A DNA stretch of 64,000 bases from the NCBI GenBank assembly GCA_902528175.1, contig CABZRN010000004.1, forward strand, positions 1-64,000, given 5' to 3'. This DNA is from an uncultured Pelagibacteraceae bacterium (GTDB taxonomy: Bacteria; Pseudomonadota; Alphaproteobacteria; Pelagibacterales; Pelagibacteraceae). Positions 35,305 to 45,235 of this stretch are shown in pieces (the stretch's first letter is position 1; every line of letters starts with the position of its first letter). The notes beneath the pieces were generated by a model that saw only the letters and a list, made by a program, of their open reading frames with translations, ran no database searches and was not told the DNA's origin. Made by a program: the position numbers and the translations under genes.

Positions 35305-35757
35305 ATGAATTACTGGTTAATCAAATCAGAACCTGACGTATGGTCTATTGATCAACAAATTAAAGCTGGAGCTAAAGGTGCGATTTGGGATGGAGTAAGA
35401 AATCATCAAGCAGCTAAAAATTTAAGAAATATGAAAACTGGTGATCTTTGTTTTTTTTATCATTCTAACATAGGCAAAGAAATTGTCGGTATTGTAAAAG
35501 TTGTAAAGGAAGCCTTTATCGATCCAACGGATAAAATGAAAAAATTTGTTGCAGTGAGAGTTGAGATCGAAAAAAAATTTAAAAATCCAGTGAGTTTAGA
35601 AAATATAAAGAAAATTGATCATCTAAATCAATTACCCCTTGTAAAACAAAGCAGATTATCAGTAATGCCTATTGACTCTAAAAGCTGGAAGATTTTAAAT
35701 AATATGAGTAATATAAAAACAAACTATGACAAAAAAATCAAAAAAAAGAAAAACTAA
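35305..35757 (+). CDS. EVE domain-containing protein
   Basis: A 150-aa PUA-like fold protein. The start [17 protein letters not shown], then [15 protein letters not shown] and [19 protein letters not shown], is the typical EVE (thymocyte nuclear protein 1/YciO-like) sequence. EVE domains bind modified bases in DNA or RNA. The ORF track begins 55 residues earlier, but those residues overlap the divergent TPR gene and match nothing; the ATG at 35305 starts exactly at the conserved domain. The Lys-rich tail is dual-coded: its last 32 bases also encode the start of the acetyl-CoA synthetase. Confidence 0.9.
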   Translation: MNYWLIKSEPDVWSIDQQIKAGAKGAIWDGVRNHQAAKNLRNMKTGDLCFFYHSNIGKEIVGIVKVVKEAFIDPTDKMKKFVAVRVEIEKKFKNPVSLENIKKIDHLNQLPLVKQSRLSVMPIDSKSWKILNNMSNIKTNYDKKIKKKKN

Positions 35758-37792
35758 GCGAAAAGCAAAGAAAAAATATAGATCTAAATCTATATCTAGA
35801 AAAATTAAAGGATATAAAAAAAAAGTAAAGAAATTAAAAACGAAAGATAACAAATCATCAGAAAAAATTTATAAAGTTAAGTCTGAATGGTTAAACAAGG
35901 CTTTAGTTAGTAAAACTGCCTACGAAAAAAAGTATAGTCATTCTATTAAAGATAACGACGGATTTTGGAGAAAAGAAGGAAAAAGAGTTACATGGATTAA
36001 GCCATACACCAAAATTAAAGATGTAAAATACAGTAGTTCGGATGTAAACATCAAATGGTTTTACGATGGCACTCTAAATGCATCAGCTAATTGCATAGAT
36101 AGACATTTAAAAAATAACAAAGATAAAACTGCAATTATGTGGGTTGGAGATGATCCAAAAGCACAAAAGAAAATTTCATATAAACAATTACATAACGAAG
36201 TGTGTAAAATTGCAAATGGCTTAAAAGAAATTGGAGTTCAAAAGGGCGATAGAGTTACTATTTATTTAACGATGATACCAGAGCTAGCTTATACCATGTT
36301 AGCTTGTGCTAGAATTGGTGCAATCCATTCAATAATTTTTGGTGGATTCTCACCTGACAGCATTGCTGGGCGTATAAATGATTGTGAGTCTGATTACGTG
36401 GTTACAGCTGACGAAGGAATTAGGGGTGGAAAAACAATACCTTTAAAATCAATTACGGATGAAGCTTTGATGAGTTGTCCCAATGTAAAAAAATGTGTTG
36501 TGATTAAACGAACAGGTAATGATGTGAGTTGGGACAGTAGTCGAGATGTTTGGTATCATGATATTACTAAAAATGTTTCCACGTACTGCGAGCCAGAGGA
36601 AATGAATGCTGAAGATCCTCTTTTCATTTTATATACGTCTGGATCTACAGGAAAACCAAAGGGAGTTCTACATACAACAGGGGGTTATCTAGTTTATGCA
36701 TCGATGACACATCAATACATTTTTAATTATAAGCCAAAAGATATTTATTGGTGCACAGCGGATATTGGCTGGGTAACAGGTCATAGTTACATAATATATG
36801 GACCACTCGCTAATGGTGCTACAACATTAATGTTTGAGGGTATACCAACTTATCCTGACTCTTCAAGATGGTGGCAGATTGTTGATAAATATAAGGTTAA
36901 TATATTTTACACAGCGCCAACCGCTATAAGAGCCTTGATGAGAGAAGGGGATAAACCTGTCAAAAAAACTTCAAGAAAAACACTTAAATTACTTGGTACG
37001 GTTGGTGAACCGATAAATCCAGAGGCATGGGAATGGTATTATAAAACTGTTGGTGACTCTAGATGCCCTATAGTTGACACATGGTGGCAAACAGAAACTG
37101 GAGGAATTTTAATAAGTCCACAAACTGGTGCAATAGATCTTAAACCAGGGTCTGCTACAAAACCTTTCTATGGAATTAAACCTGTAATAGTCGATAAAAA
37201 CGGAAAAGTATTAAAAGGAGAAGCTCAAGGAAGATTGTGTATCGCTCAATCATGGCCTGGGCAGATGAGGACAGTTTACGGAGATCATAATAGATTTATC
37301 GAGACATATTTTTCACAATTTGATGGAAAGTATTTTACTGGAGATGGATGCAGAAGAGATAAAGATGGATATTATTGGATAACAGGTAGAGTTGATGATG
37401 TAATAATTGTATCTGGTCATAATCTAGGCACAGCTGAAATTGAAAGTGCATTCGTTGCACATCCAAAAGTAGCTGAGGCTGCAGTAGTTGGGTATCCTCA
37501 TGATATAAAAGGTAACGGTCTTTATTGCTACGTAACTCTTAATGTAGGTGAAAAAGCGGATGGTGATTTAGAGAGAGAATTAAAGTTATGGGTTAGAAAA
37601 CAAATCGGTCCAATTGCAACACCTGATTTAATACATTTTTCTCCTGGATTACCAAAAACCAGATCTGGAAAAATAATGAGAAGAATTTTAAGGAAGATTG
37701 CGGCAAACGAACATGATCAACTTGGTGATACAACAACTTTAGCTGACCCAAGTGTTGTACAAAGTTTAGTTGATGAGAGAAAAAATGTTTAA
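35726..37792 (+). CDS. acsA: Acetyl-CoA synthetase AcsA with a basic N-terminal extension
   Basis: A 688-aa AMP-forming enzyme activating acetate to acetyl-CoA. Motifs: ATP loop [18 protein letters not shown], acetate pocket TWWQTETGG, hinge [16 protein letters not shown], and C-terminal [15 protein letters not shown] with the acetylatable Lys. The normal protein begins near [12 protein letters not shown]; here about 45 very basic residues ([20 protein letters not shown]...) precede it. I see no in-frame ATG, GTG or TTG between the first codon and the conserved start, so the extension seems to be translated. The symporter genes 0.7 kb downstream probably bring in the acetate. Confidence 0.94.
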   Translation: MTKKSKKRKTKRKAKKKYRSKSISRKIKGYKKKVKKLKTKDNKSSEKIYKVKSEWLNKALVSKTAYEKKYSHSIKDNDGFWRKEGKRVTWIKPYTKIKDVKYSSSDVNIKWFYDGTLNASANCIDRHLKNNKDKTAIMWVGDDPKAQKKISYKQLHNEVCKIANGLKEIGVQKGDRVTIYLTMIPELAYTMLACARIGAIHSIIFGGFSPDSIAGRINDCESDYVVTADEGIRGGKTIPLKSITDEALMSCPNVKKCVVIKRTGNDVSWDSSRDVWYHDITKNVSTYCEPEEMNAEDPLFILYTSGSTGKPKGVLHTTGGYLVYASMTHQYIFNYKPKDIYWCTADIGWVTGHSYIIYGPLANGATTLMFEGIPTYPDSSRWWQIVDKYKVNIFYTAPTAIRALMREGDKPVKKTSRKTLKLLGTVGEPINPEAWEWYYKTVGDSRCPIVDTWWQTETGGILISPQTGAIDLKPGSATKPFYGIKPVIVDKNGKVLKGEAQGRLCIAQSWPGQMRTVYGDHNRFIETYFSQFDGKYFTGDGCRRDKDGYYWITGRVDDVIIVSGHNLGTAEIESAFVAHPKVAEAAVVGYPHDIKGNGLYCYVTLNVGEKADGDLERELKLWVRKQIGPIATPDLIHFSPGLPKTRSGKIMRRILRKIAANEHDQLGDTTTLADPSVVQSLVDERKNV

Positions 37793-38415
37793 AACTTTAT
37801 AAGTTTTATAAATTCATCTTTAATATTATCCCACTTAAGTATCATAGAGTTCAAAACAATTTTTCTGTCTAAAGTCTTTAATTCCTCTGCTATGGGAGCC
37901 CATTTATAAAGAGCTAGTGCACTAGGATTAAACGGAAGTGAGTTATAATACTTTTTCCAATCAATTTTTTCATATCTTTCAAAAAAAGTTTTTTTTCCGT
38001 GGGTTGCTATGTCTTCTGGCATACCATTCTTAATTTCTTCATCAATAATTGTTTCGTAAATTCTTTTGGATTTTTCAAAATCATTAAGATTAAAATTGTT
38101 ATGAATATATGAAAATGTGAAGAAAGTTAAATCTTGTAAAGAGATTATATAGATGTTCCATTTTGCTAAATTAATTGAATCAATAAAAACATCATTATCA
38201 AAATGTAAAACATATTTGGTGCCCATTCTTGTTTTTAAATAATTGTACAAAGTTACTTGGGTAACCCAAGCAGATTTTTTTTGGATAAATTGTTCGAGAT
38301 CCAAAAAATTTTTAATTTTTTTTTTAGGCAAAATTCCCTTGAACATTGCCAATAGATAGACCTTGAAATCCTCTAATTTTATATCTTTGAGATTGAATCT
38401 ATATTTTAGAGCCAT
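37789..38415 (-). CDS. Conserved hypothetical alphaproteobacterial protein, 208 aa
   Basis: No signal peptide or membrane segment. The start [20 protein letters not shown] and the central [22 protein letters not shown], followed by [10 protein letters not shown], recall a conserved alphaproteobacterial hypothetical family I have seen without an assigned function. Three Trp and many aromatic residues suggest a compact soluble protein. It lies between acsA (convergent, sharing TTAA as both stop codons) and the divergent symporter operon, so a link with acetate metabolism is possible, but that is only positional. Confidence 0.7.
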   Translation of the reverse strand: MALKYRFNLKDIKLEDFKVYLLAMFKGILPKKKIKNFLDLEQFIQKKSAWVTQVTLYNYLKTRMGTKYVLHFDNDVFIDSINLAKWNIYIISLQDLTFFTFSYIHNNFNLNDFEKSKRIYETIIDEEIKNGMPEDIATHGKKTFFERYEKIDWKKYYNSLPFNPSALALYKWAPIAEELKTLDRKIVLNSMILKWDNIKDEFIKLIKF

Positions 38416-38519
38416 ATGTATACTAAAAGTTGTAATATATTATAAAATAACAAAAAATACGAGAATTTTAGGGGTTCCAATATTTTTCATAATGAGTAAT
38501 CTTTCGTTTTTTAACCTAT

Positions 38520-38527
38520 AGGGAGGG
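38520..38527 (+). promoter_or_regulatory. Strong Shine-Dalgarno site of the symporter operon
   Basis: AGGGAGGG stands 6 bases before the ATG of the small symporter subunit. It is the longest purine-rich ribosome site seen in this window, where many genes have weak or no recognisable site, and it points to high translation of the transporter. Confidence 0.75.
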
Positions 38528-38533
38528 AAAAAA

Positions 38534-38797
38534 ATGTCAAAACAAGCACAACATTGGGAAAAGACTAGAGGCCTGCTTTTTGTAACGCTAGCTATCTGGT
38601 TCGTTTTCTCTATTGGCATCTTCCTCTTCGGTGCCGAAATGGAAGCATCATCTATAAGACCTTTTGGATATCCATTGTCATATTATATGACATGTCAAGG
38701 TTCTCTTGGAATTTTCGTAATACTAATTTTTTGGTTTGCGGGAAGACAAGAAAAGATTGATGAAGAGTTCGGCTTTTCTGAAAGAGAGGATGACTAA
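38534..38797 (+). CDS. Sodium:solute symporter small subunit (DUF4212)
   Basis: An 87-aa protein with two membrane helices (LLFVTLAIWFVFSIGIFLFG and YYMTCQGSLGIFVILIFWFAG). The QAQHWEKTRGLLFVTLAIWF start and the GYPLSYYMTCQGS loop are the DUF4212 signature; these proteins always precede a VC_2705-type sodium:solute symporter, as here. The stop overlaps the start of the large subunit (TAATG). It probably stabilises or regulates the permease. Confidence 0.93.
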   Translation: MSKQAQHWEKTRGLLFVTLAIWFVFSIGIFLFGAEMEASSIRPFGYPLSYYMTCQGSLGIFVILIFWFAGRQEKIDEEFGFSEREDD

Positions 38798-40617
38798 TGT
38801 TTAAGGGTAATTTTATAAACAATCTCCCCAAGATTTATGGAACATACACCGGTGGTTTCATAGTTTTCATAATCTTGATGGCGATTGGAGAACAAGCTGG
38901 AATGTCTGCAAAAGTAATTGGTATTTGCTTTGTAGCATTTACAGTTTTAATTTATGCACTAATTGGTTACCTATCTCGTACAATTCAAGTTGATGCATAC
39001 TATCTAGCTGGAAGACAAGTTCCAACAGTGTTCAACGGTATGGCTACAGCAGCAGACTGGATGTCTGGTGCTTCATTCGTTGCGATGGCTGGAGGAATTT
39101 ACTTCAAAGGCTATGGTTATATGGCGCTACTTGTTGGTTGGACGGGTGGATACGTACTAGTTGCTTCGCTACTTGCACCATATTTAAGAAAATTTGGTTG
39201 CTACACAGTTCCAGATTTCATCGGAACTAGATATGGCGGAAACTTAGCTAGACTATCTGCGGTAATAGTCTTAACAGTTGCATCATTCACTTATGTGACA
39301 GCGCAGATTAATGCTACAGGAACAATTGCATCAGTTGCACTTGATATTCCTTTTAACATTGCTGTTTACGTAGGATTAGCAAGTATATTGATGTGTTCAA
39401 TGCTTGGTGGAATGAGAGCGGTTACATGGACACAAGTAGCACAATACATTGTATTGATTATAGCTTACTTGATACCTGTATTCTGGATCAGTAACAAAAT
39501 GGGTGCTGGAGTATTTCCACACTTAATGTTAGCAGATGAAGTCGCAAGAATTGCTGAGTTAGAAGCTCAGTTTGGTCTTGGCGAAATCAAAAATTCTGCA
39601 GCTGATTTAAAACAGGTTCCTAAAGGCTTAGCAGGTATAACTAAAGCGCACTCTGAAGTTAACACTACACCTTGGAAATTTATTTCATTAGCGGTTTGTA
39701 TGATGGCTGGAACAGCTTCATTACCACACGTTATGATGAGATATTTTACTACTCCAAGTGTAAAAGCTGCTAGAAGATCAGTAGGTTGGTCACTATTCTT
39801 TATATTCCTACTTTATTCATCAGCTCCAATGTTAGCTACATTATCTAAACTATCGTTAATGGATCCAAACTTAGCAACAGGAATTATTGGTAAGTCAATT
39901 TCTGAAGTTCAAGCAATTGACTGGTATCAAAACTGGAACCAAGCAAACTTAATGTTTGTAAGCGACTTTAACGGAAATGGAACGCTCGAATTAAACGAGT
40001 TCTTCATGGGTGGTAAAGCCGTTGTATTGGCAACTCCAGAGATAGCAGGATTACCATATGTAATTTCTGGTCTAGTTGCTGCTGGAGGTATGGCTGCTGC
40101 CATGTCAACAGCTGACGGATTAGTGTTAGCGATATCTAATGCATTATCTCACGACATTTACTACAAGATGATTAACCCCAAAGCGGAAACAGCTAAAAGA
40201 TTGTTAATCGCAAGGGTATTACTTGTATTAATTGGTTTCGCTGGAGCAACAATTGCAGCTCTTGAAATTCAAGGTATCTTAGGTTCGGTTATCTGGGCTT
40301 TTGACTTTGCGATGTCAGGATTATTCTTCCCACTTGTACTAGGAGTATGGTGGAAGAGAGCAAATGCTCAGGGAGCGGTAGCGGGAATGCTAGGAGGATT
40401 AGCCGCTGGTACAGCATACTTAATTGCTGTAAGAAGTGGTTACCCTGGTTTCTTAGATATTACTCAGTTAACATTTGGTATAGTTGGATCAGTAGTAAGC
40501 TTAGTACTTATGGTCGTAGTCAGCTTGGCAACTAAAGCGCCAGACGCAGCTACTCAAAAAATGGTAGACGAAGTTCGTGTACCAAGTGGTAAAGCGATAC
40601 TAGGAAGACAACACTAA
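38797..40617 (+). CDS. actP: Sodium:solute symporter large subunit, acetate permease-like (VC_2705 subfamily)
   Basis: A 606-aa SSS-family permease with about 13-14 helices. GTYTGGFIVFIILMAIGE, AADWMSGASFVAMAGGIYF, YTVPDFIGTRYGG and MAAAMSTADGLVLAISNAL carry the LeuT-fold sodium-site residues. A loop at about residues 389-400 reads DFNGNGTLELNE, a perfect EF-hand calcium-loop pattern that I know from this subfamily. Monocarboxylates, mainly acetate, are the usual substrates, and acsA lies on the same strand 0.7 kb upstream. Codon use is GC-richer and smoother than its neighbours, as in highly expressed genes. A strong terminator follows. Confidence 0.88.
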   Translation: MFKGNFINNLPKIYGTYTGGFIVFIILMAIGEQAGMSAKVIGICFVAFTVLIYALIGYLSRTIQVDAYYLAGRQVPTVFNGMATAADWMSGASFVAMAGGIYFKGYGYMALLVGWTGGYVLVASLLAPYLRKFGCYTVPDFIGTRYGGNLARLSAVIVLTVASFTYVTAQINATGTIASVALDIPFNIAVYVGLASILMCSMLGGMRAVTWTQVAQYIVLIIAYLIPVFWISNKMGAGVFPHLMLADEVARIAELEAQFGLGEIKNSAADLKQVPKGLAGITKAHSEVNTTPWKFISLAVCMMAGTASLPHVMMRYFTTPSVKAARRSVGWSLFFIFLLYSSAPMLATLSKLSLMDPNLATGIIGKSISEVQAIDWYQNWNQANLMFVSDFNGNGTLELNEFFMGGKAVVLATPEIAGLPYVISGLVAAGGMAAAMSTADGLVLAISNALSHDIYYKMINPKAETAKRLLIARVLLVLIGFAGATIAALEIQGILGSVIWAFDFAMSGLFFPLVLGVWWKRANAQGAVAGMLGGLAAGTAYLIAVRSGYPGFLDITQLTFGIVGSVVSLVLMVVVSLATKAPDAATQKMVDEVRVPSGKAILGRQH

Positions 40618-40628
40618 TTACTTAATTT

Positions 40629-40666
40629 TTAAGGGGCGAGAATTTATCGCCCCTTAACTTTTTTTC
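40629..40666 (+). terminator. Intrinsic terminator after the symporter operon
   Basis: TTAAGGGGCGA pairs with TCGCCCCTTAA around GAATTTA (11-base GC-rich stem), followed by CTTTTTTTTC. It lies 12 bases after the actP stop and closes the two-gene operon. The next gene starts 7 bases after it and so must have its own start signal or rely on read-through. Confidence 0.92.
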
Positions 40667-40672
40667 TCAGAC

Positions 40673-41023
40673 ATGTACGCAAATTTTCACCCAATGATTT
40701 ACCTAATTGACTACGTCATGGGTATGATCATGTGGACCTTAATTGGTAGAGTTGCAATGAACATATTTCAAAGGGAAGACTCTAGTTTCTTCTTTATGAA
40801 AGTTTTTGTTAAATTAACTGATCCTTTTATAACAATGTTTAGATTTATAACCCCATCCTTCATCATAAAACCTTTGGTTCCTTTATATGTTGCCTGGTTT
40901 TTCTATATGTTCAGATTTTATCTAATGCCTTACTTAATGGGTTATTCGGTAATGGGTATGCTTTCTTTTCCATTGGAAAGTGAAATTGCGTCTCAAATTT
41001 ATCAAATATTTGGTAAAAAATAA
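40673..41023 (+). CDS. Small membrane protein with YggT-like features
   Basis: A 116-aa protein with two or three membrane segments (LIDYVMGMIMWTLIGRVAMNIF, IIKPLVPLYVAWFFYMFRFYL). The segment VFVKLTDPFITMFRFITPSFI recalls the amphipathic loop of YggT proteins, but the full YggT signature is not there. Homologues sit after sodium:solute symporters in other alphaproteobacteria as far as I recall. It starts just beyond the actP terminator and ends 42 bases before rpe. The role is unknown. Confidence 0.7.
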   Translation: MYANFHPMIYLIDYVMGMIMWTLIGRVAMNIFQREDSSFFFMKVFVKLTDPFITMFRFITPSFIIKPLVPLYVAWFFYMFRFYLMPYLMGYSVMGMLSFPLESEIASQIYQIFGKK

Positions 41024-41065
41024 TTCAAAAAAAAAACAAAAATTGATACTAGTAAATAAGTATCA

Positions 41066-41725
41066 ATGAAAAAAATAAAAATATCACCATCAATTTTATC
41101 TGCAGATTTTAGTCAGCTTGGACAGGAAATTAAAAATTTAGAGAATAGCGGGGCCGATATGATTCACGTAGATGTTATGGATGGTCACTTTGTACCAAAT
41201 CTAACTATAGGTCCTCCTGTTATAAAAGCTTTAAGGAAATATACCAATATTCCATTTGATGTTCATCTGATGATCAATCCTGTGCACAAGTATATAAAAG
41301 ATTATGCAGAAAGTGGTGCCGATATAATTACAATACATCCAGAGGCAACCACTTCATTGCAAGAGTCTATTGAAGAGATAAAAAAATATAAAAAAAAAGT
41401 AGGCTTATCTTTAAATCCAGACACAAAAATTGAAGTAATAGAAAAGTTTCTAGATCAAATTGATTTAGTTTTAGTAATGAGTGTTTTTCCAGGATTTGGA
41501 GGTCAAAAATTTATAAAAGATGTTCTAAAAAAAATTGAAAGATTAAGTGAAATTAAAGATATGAATAGTTTTAAATTTGATATTGAAGTTGATGGTGGAA
41601 TAAATTTCTCAAATTTTAGAGAAGTTCTTGAGGCTGGGGCAAATGTTTTGGTCTCGGGTACAACAATTTTTAAAGAAAATAATGGAGATATAAAAAAAAA
41701 TATAAATTTTTTAAAAACTATTTAG
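41066..41725 (+). CDS. rpe: Ribulose-phosphate 3-epimerase Rpe
   Basis: A 219-aa TIM-barrel enzyme interconverting ribulose-5-P and xylulose-5-P in the pentose phosphate pathway. SILSADFSQLGQEIKNLE at the start, HVDVMDGHFVPNLTIGP (metal His/Asp), MSVFPGFGGQKF and the phosphate loop VDGGINFSNF are all present. The order rpe-heparinase-purH is conserved in alphaproteobacteria. It is 7 bases before the heparinase-family gene, so they are probably one transcript. Confidence 0.95.
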   Translation: MKKIKISPSILSADFSQLGQEIKNLENSGADMIHVDVMDGHFVPNLTIGPPVIKALRKYTNIPFDVHLMINPVHKYIKDYAESGADIITIHPEATTSLQESIEEIKKYKKKVGLSLNPDTKIEVIEKFLDQIDLVLVMSVFPGFGGQKFIKDVLKKIERLSEIKDMNSFKFDIEVDGGINFSNFREVLEAGANVLVSGTTIFKENNGDIKKNINFLKTI

Positions 41726-41732
41726 ACATTGT

Positions 41733-43358
41733 ATGGGATACAAAGAAAATTCTATAACTAATCCTTTTTTATATGTTACAAAACAAATAAAAAAATTTTA
41801 TTTAAACTCAGGTATTTATAATAAAAGAATTTCAAAGGTTTTTGATGGTGGTTTCGAATATGTTCCACACCTTAAAATATTTGATTGTATTGTAAAAGTT
41901 AAAGATAGAAGAAATAAAATTGAAGATTACAATATAGAAAATATTTGGGAAAACCAGAATTTTTCAGAAAAAGATTTTAAAAAACTTCATAGTTTTTTTT
42001 GGCTATTTACTATTGATTTAAAATCATCCAAAAAGATTACCAGATCTGTAATCTCTAGTTGGACAAATTTTAATCAAAACTACAGTTTTAAAAGTTGGGA
42101 GCTAGACACGCTTTCAAAAAGAATTATTTCTTGGATAGCAAATAGCAACAGTTTCTATCACGAAGGTGATGAAAATTTTAAAATAAATTTTACGAAAATC
42201 TTGAAGAAACAATTAAATCATTTAACAAATGAAATAGAAAATACAGAATTTGTTAACGACAAAATGATTGGCTGTTCTGCAATTATTATGGGGGGTTTAT
42301 GTTTTAAACATCAATTGTATTATTTAAATATTGGATTTCAATTATTAAAAAAGATAATTAGTACGATTTTTGACAATGATGGTTTCCCAAAATCCAGAAA
42401 TCCGAGGCAGTTAATTTTTTATTTAAAGCATTTTGTTTTTATAAGAGAACTATTGAAAGACTCTAATACTGAAATACCAGAATATTTAAATGAAATTATA
42501 TTTTATCTTGGCCAATCCTTCAATTTTTATTTTGAAGAGGGCGATTGTGTATTTTTATTTAATGGCAACCATAATTTAGATATTAATGATTTAAAAAAAT
42601 ATCTTAAAGATCACGGTTATAAATTTAAAAATAAATTAAATAGTTTGGGTGGTTATTCAATAATTAGCAATAAAAAGGATAAAATTATAGTAGATTTTGG
42701 ACCAACACCAGAAAAGAGATATTCTGCTGACTACCAATCTGGTGCCTTATCCTTTGAAATTTTTCATGAAAAAGAAAAATTGATTACTAATTGTGGTTAT
42801 TTTCAAAATTATAATCATAAATTAAATATTTTGTCTAAATCAACAGCTGCACATTCTACACTTTCAATTGATGATAGATCCTCGTGTAAATTTAAAAAAG
42901 ACAAATTAGGTTACTTTGCTGTAGAAAACACTATGAAAGTATCAAACAAAAAAGTTTATCAAGATGATGAAATGTGGGAAATACAAGGGGTCCACGATGG
43001 TTATTTAAAAGAATACGGTATTTTACATAAAAGAAATATTAAATTTTTTCCTAAAGAATTTAAGTATGTTGGTGAAGATATAATTACTTGTAAAAAAAAT
43101 TTTCGTAGAGTTGGTTTCGATATAAGGTTTCACTTAGAGCCAGAAACTAACGCAATAAAGACACAGGATAAACGGTCTATTTTATTACAACTTAAAAAAA
43201 CTGGTTGGAAATTCATTTGTAATCACAAAAATTTTGGTATCGAAACAGGATTATATTTTGGGAAAAAAGATTCTTATAGTGAAAATAAAAATATTTATGT
43301 AAATGGAGATATTACAAAAGAAGAAGAAATAATCAAATGGGAAATTAAGAGAATATGA
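41733..43358 (+). CDS. Heparinase II/III family protein
   Basis: A 541-aa protein with an alpha-helical toroid domain (residues 1-280, for example WLFTIDLKSSKKITRSVISSWTNF) and a C-terminal beta-rich domain (GGYSIISNKKDKIIVDFGPT; AAHSTLSIDDRSSCKF) typical of the heparinase II/III-like polysaccharide lyases. I see no signal peptide at the annotated start. The biological substrate in alphaproteobacteria is unknown; the gene is a conserved neighbour of purH, whose start it overlaps by 4 bases. A cell-wall or exopolysaccharide role is a guess. Confidence 0.82.
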   Translation: MGYKENSITNPFLYVTKQIKKFYLNSGIYNKRISKVFDGGFEYVPHLKIFDCIVKVKDRRNKIEDYNIENIWENQNFSEKDFKKLHSFFWLFTIDLKSSKKITRSVISSWTNFNQNYSFKSWELDTLSKRIISWIANSNSFYHEGDENFKINFTKILKKQLNHLTNEIENTEFVNDKMIGCSAIIMGGLCFKHQLYYLNIGFQLLKKIISTIFDNDGFPKSRNPRQLIFYLKHFVFIRELLKDSNTEIPEYLNEIIFYLGQSFNFYFEEGDCVFLFNGNHNLDINDLKKYLKDHGYKFKNKLNSLGGYSIISNKKDKIIVDFGPTPEKRYSADYQSGALSFEIFHEKEKLITNCGYFQNYNHKLNILSKSTAAHSTLSIDDRSSCKFKKDKLGYFAVENTMKVSNKKVYQDDEMWEIQGVHDGYLKEYGILHKRNIKFFPKEFKYVGEDIITCKKNFRRVGFDIRFHLEPETNAIKTQDKRSILLQLKKTGWKFICNHKNFGIETGLYFGKKDSYSENKNIYVNGDITKEEEIIKWEIKRI

Positions 43359-44893
43359 ACAGAAAAATTAAAAGAGCTCTTATATCAGTTTCTGATAAGA
43401 CTCAACTTATTAAGATCTTGCCGACTTTAAAAAAATTGAAAATTGAAATTTTAAGTTCTGGAGGTACTTACAAATATATTAAAAGATGTGGATTTCAATG
43501 CATTGAAGTAAGTGATTTTACAAACTCTAAGGAAATTCTAGATGGAAGAGTAAAAACTCTTCATCCAAAAATTCATTCTGGAATACTATTTAAAAGAGAT
43601 AATAAAAAACATCTAAACCAAATGAAAGTTCGAAAATTTAAAAATATAGATCTTGTGATAGTTAATTTTTACCCTTTTGAAAAAGCAGTTCTTGAAAATA
43701 AAAATGAAAATAAAATTATTGAAAATATTGATATAGGTGGTCCAGCACTTGTTAGATCAGCAGCAAAAAACTTCGGTGATGTAGTTGTAATAACATCAAA
43801 TTGTCAATTTGAAAATTTAATTCACGAGATGAATATCAATAAAGGTGCTACATCCTTAAAATTCAGAAAGAAATTATCACAAGAGGCTTTTAATGAAACT
43901 GCTTATTACGAGTCTAATATTTCAAAATATTTTAATAAGATTGTCGATAACAAATTCCCAAAAAAAATAACTATCAATGGAACATTAGTTAGCAAATTAA
44001 GATATGGAGAAAATCCACATCAATTAGGAGCATTTTATTCTAGAGATAATTTTAATGAGTTAGAAAAATTAAATGGTAAAAAATTAAGTTACAATAATTA
44101 TAACGATATTTATTATGGACTTGACATTATAAATAGCCTACCAAAAGATATTGGTACTATTATAATTAAGCACGCTAATCCATCTGGTGTATCAATTAAT
44201 AAAAAACAATTATTGAGCTTTAAACAAGCATTTAATTGTGATCCTATTAGTGCTTTTGGTGGGGTTATAATTTGTAATTATAAAATTAATTGTGAAACTG
44301 CTAAAGAAATAAATAAAAAATTTTTTGAGGTTATAGTTGCAAAAGATTTTAATCATAAAGCTTTGTCAATTTTGAAGAAAAAAAAAAACTTAAGAATTAT
44401 TAGGAATAATCAAAAATATGACACTAACGAAATTATTGTTAACTCACTTTCTAAAAACTTAATTTTACAAAATTCTGATAATGAAAATTTAAATAAAAAA
44501 AACTTTAAAGTAGTATCAAAAAAGAAACCTAATAAAAAAATGTTACATGATCTTATTTTTGCTTTTAATATATGTAGATTTGTAAAATCAAATGCTATTG
44601 TGTTAACAAATGATTGTTCGACAGTAGGTATTGGTTCAGGTCAACCTAGCAGATTAGATAGTTGTGAAATTGCGGTGGACAAATTTCGCAAGTTTAATCA
44701 TAAATCAGAAAATCTTGTAGCAGCCTCAGACGCTTTTTTTCCTTTTGTTGATGGAATAGAATTACTTGTTCAGTCTGGAGTGAAGGCAATTATTCAACCT
44801 TATGGATCTATAAGAGATAAAGAAGTTATAAAGTTTGCTAACAATACAAATACTGTGTTAGTTTTTTCAAAAACCAGACACTTTAGACATTAA
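43355..44893 (+). CDS. purH: Bifunctional AICAR formyltransferase/IMP cyclohydrolase PurH
   Basis: A 512-aa enzyme for the last two steps of IMP synthesis. The N-terminal cyclohydrolase domain shows RALISVSDKTQLIKI, LSSGGTYKYI, GRVKTLHPKIHSGIL and NIDIGGPALVRSAAKN. The formyltransferase domain has LRYGENPHQLGAFY, IIKHANPSGVS (catalytic Lys-His), SAFGGVIICNYKI and GIGSGQPSRLDSCEIA. It needs 10-formyl-tetrahydrofolate, for which FolD is encoded at 28 kb. The stop shares TTAA with the convergent phhB. Confidence 0.96.
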   Translation: MNRKIKRALISVSDKTQLIKILPTLKKLKIEILSSGGTYKYIKRCGFQCIEVSDFTNSKEILDGRVKTLHPKIHSGILFKRDNKKHLNQMKVRKFKNIDLVIVNFYPFEKAVLENKNENKIIENIDIGGPALVRSAAKNFGDVVVITSNCQFENLIHEMNINKGATSLKFRKKLSQEAFNETAYYESNISKYFNKIVDNKFPKKITINGTLVSKLRYGENPHQLGAFYSRDNFNELEKLNGKKLSYNNYNDIYYGLDIINSLPKDIGTIIIKHANPSGVSINKKQLLSFKQAFNCDPISAFGGVIICNYKINCETAKEINKKFFEVIVAKDFNHKALSILKKKKNLRIIRNNQKYDTNEIIVNSLSKNLILQNSDNENLNKKNFKVVSKKKPNKKMLHDLIFAFNICRFVKSNAIVLTNDCSTVGIGSGQPSRLDSCEIAVDKFRKFNHKSENLVAASDAFFPFVDGIELLVQSGVKAIIQPYGSIRDKEVIKFANNTNTVLVFSKTRHFRH

Positions 44894-45228
44894 ATAATTT
44901 TATCAATTTTAGCAGCTAGAATAAAATCACTCTCTGCAAGGCCGTTTATGGCATGAGTAAATATTTTTATTCTTGCATATCCCCAACCAAACCATATATC
45001 CGGATGATGTCCCTCTCTTTCGGCAATCTCGCCAACTTTATTTACAAAATTTTGAGCATTTACAAAATTTTCAAAATTGAATTCTTTTAATAAATAAAAA
45101 TTTTCATTTTCATTTTTTTTTACCTCCCATCCATCAACTCTTTTTAAATATTTATGAATTTCACTTAAATTAAAAGATGGGATTCCCCCCTCACACGGTA
45201 CACATTTTTTTTTTGATAAATCTTCCAT
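44890..45228 (-). CDS. phhB: Pterin-4-alpha-carbinolamine dehydratase (PhhB/DCoH)
   Basis: A 112-aa cytoplasmic protein that dehydrates 4a-hydroxytetrahydropterin. The signature AEREGHHPDIWFGWGYARIKI with the catalytic His-His-Pro, then FTHAINGLAESDFILAAKID, fits the family exactly. No phenylalanine hydroxylase gene is in the window, so its partner (hydroxylase or molybdopterin use) is not known. It starts 8 bases after the tRNA-Gly gene on the same strand. Confidence 0.92.
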   Translation of the reverse strand: MEDLSKKKCVPCEGGIPSFNLSEIHKYLKRVDGWEVKKNENENFYLLKEFNFENFVNAQNFVNKVGEIAEREGHHPDIWFGWGYARIKIFTHAINGLAESDFILAAKIDKII

Positions 45229-45235
45229 ATATTTT

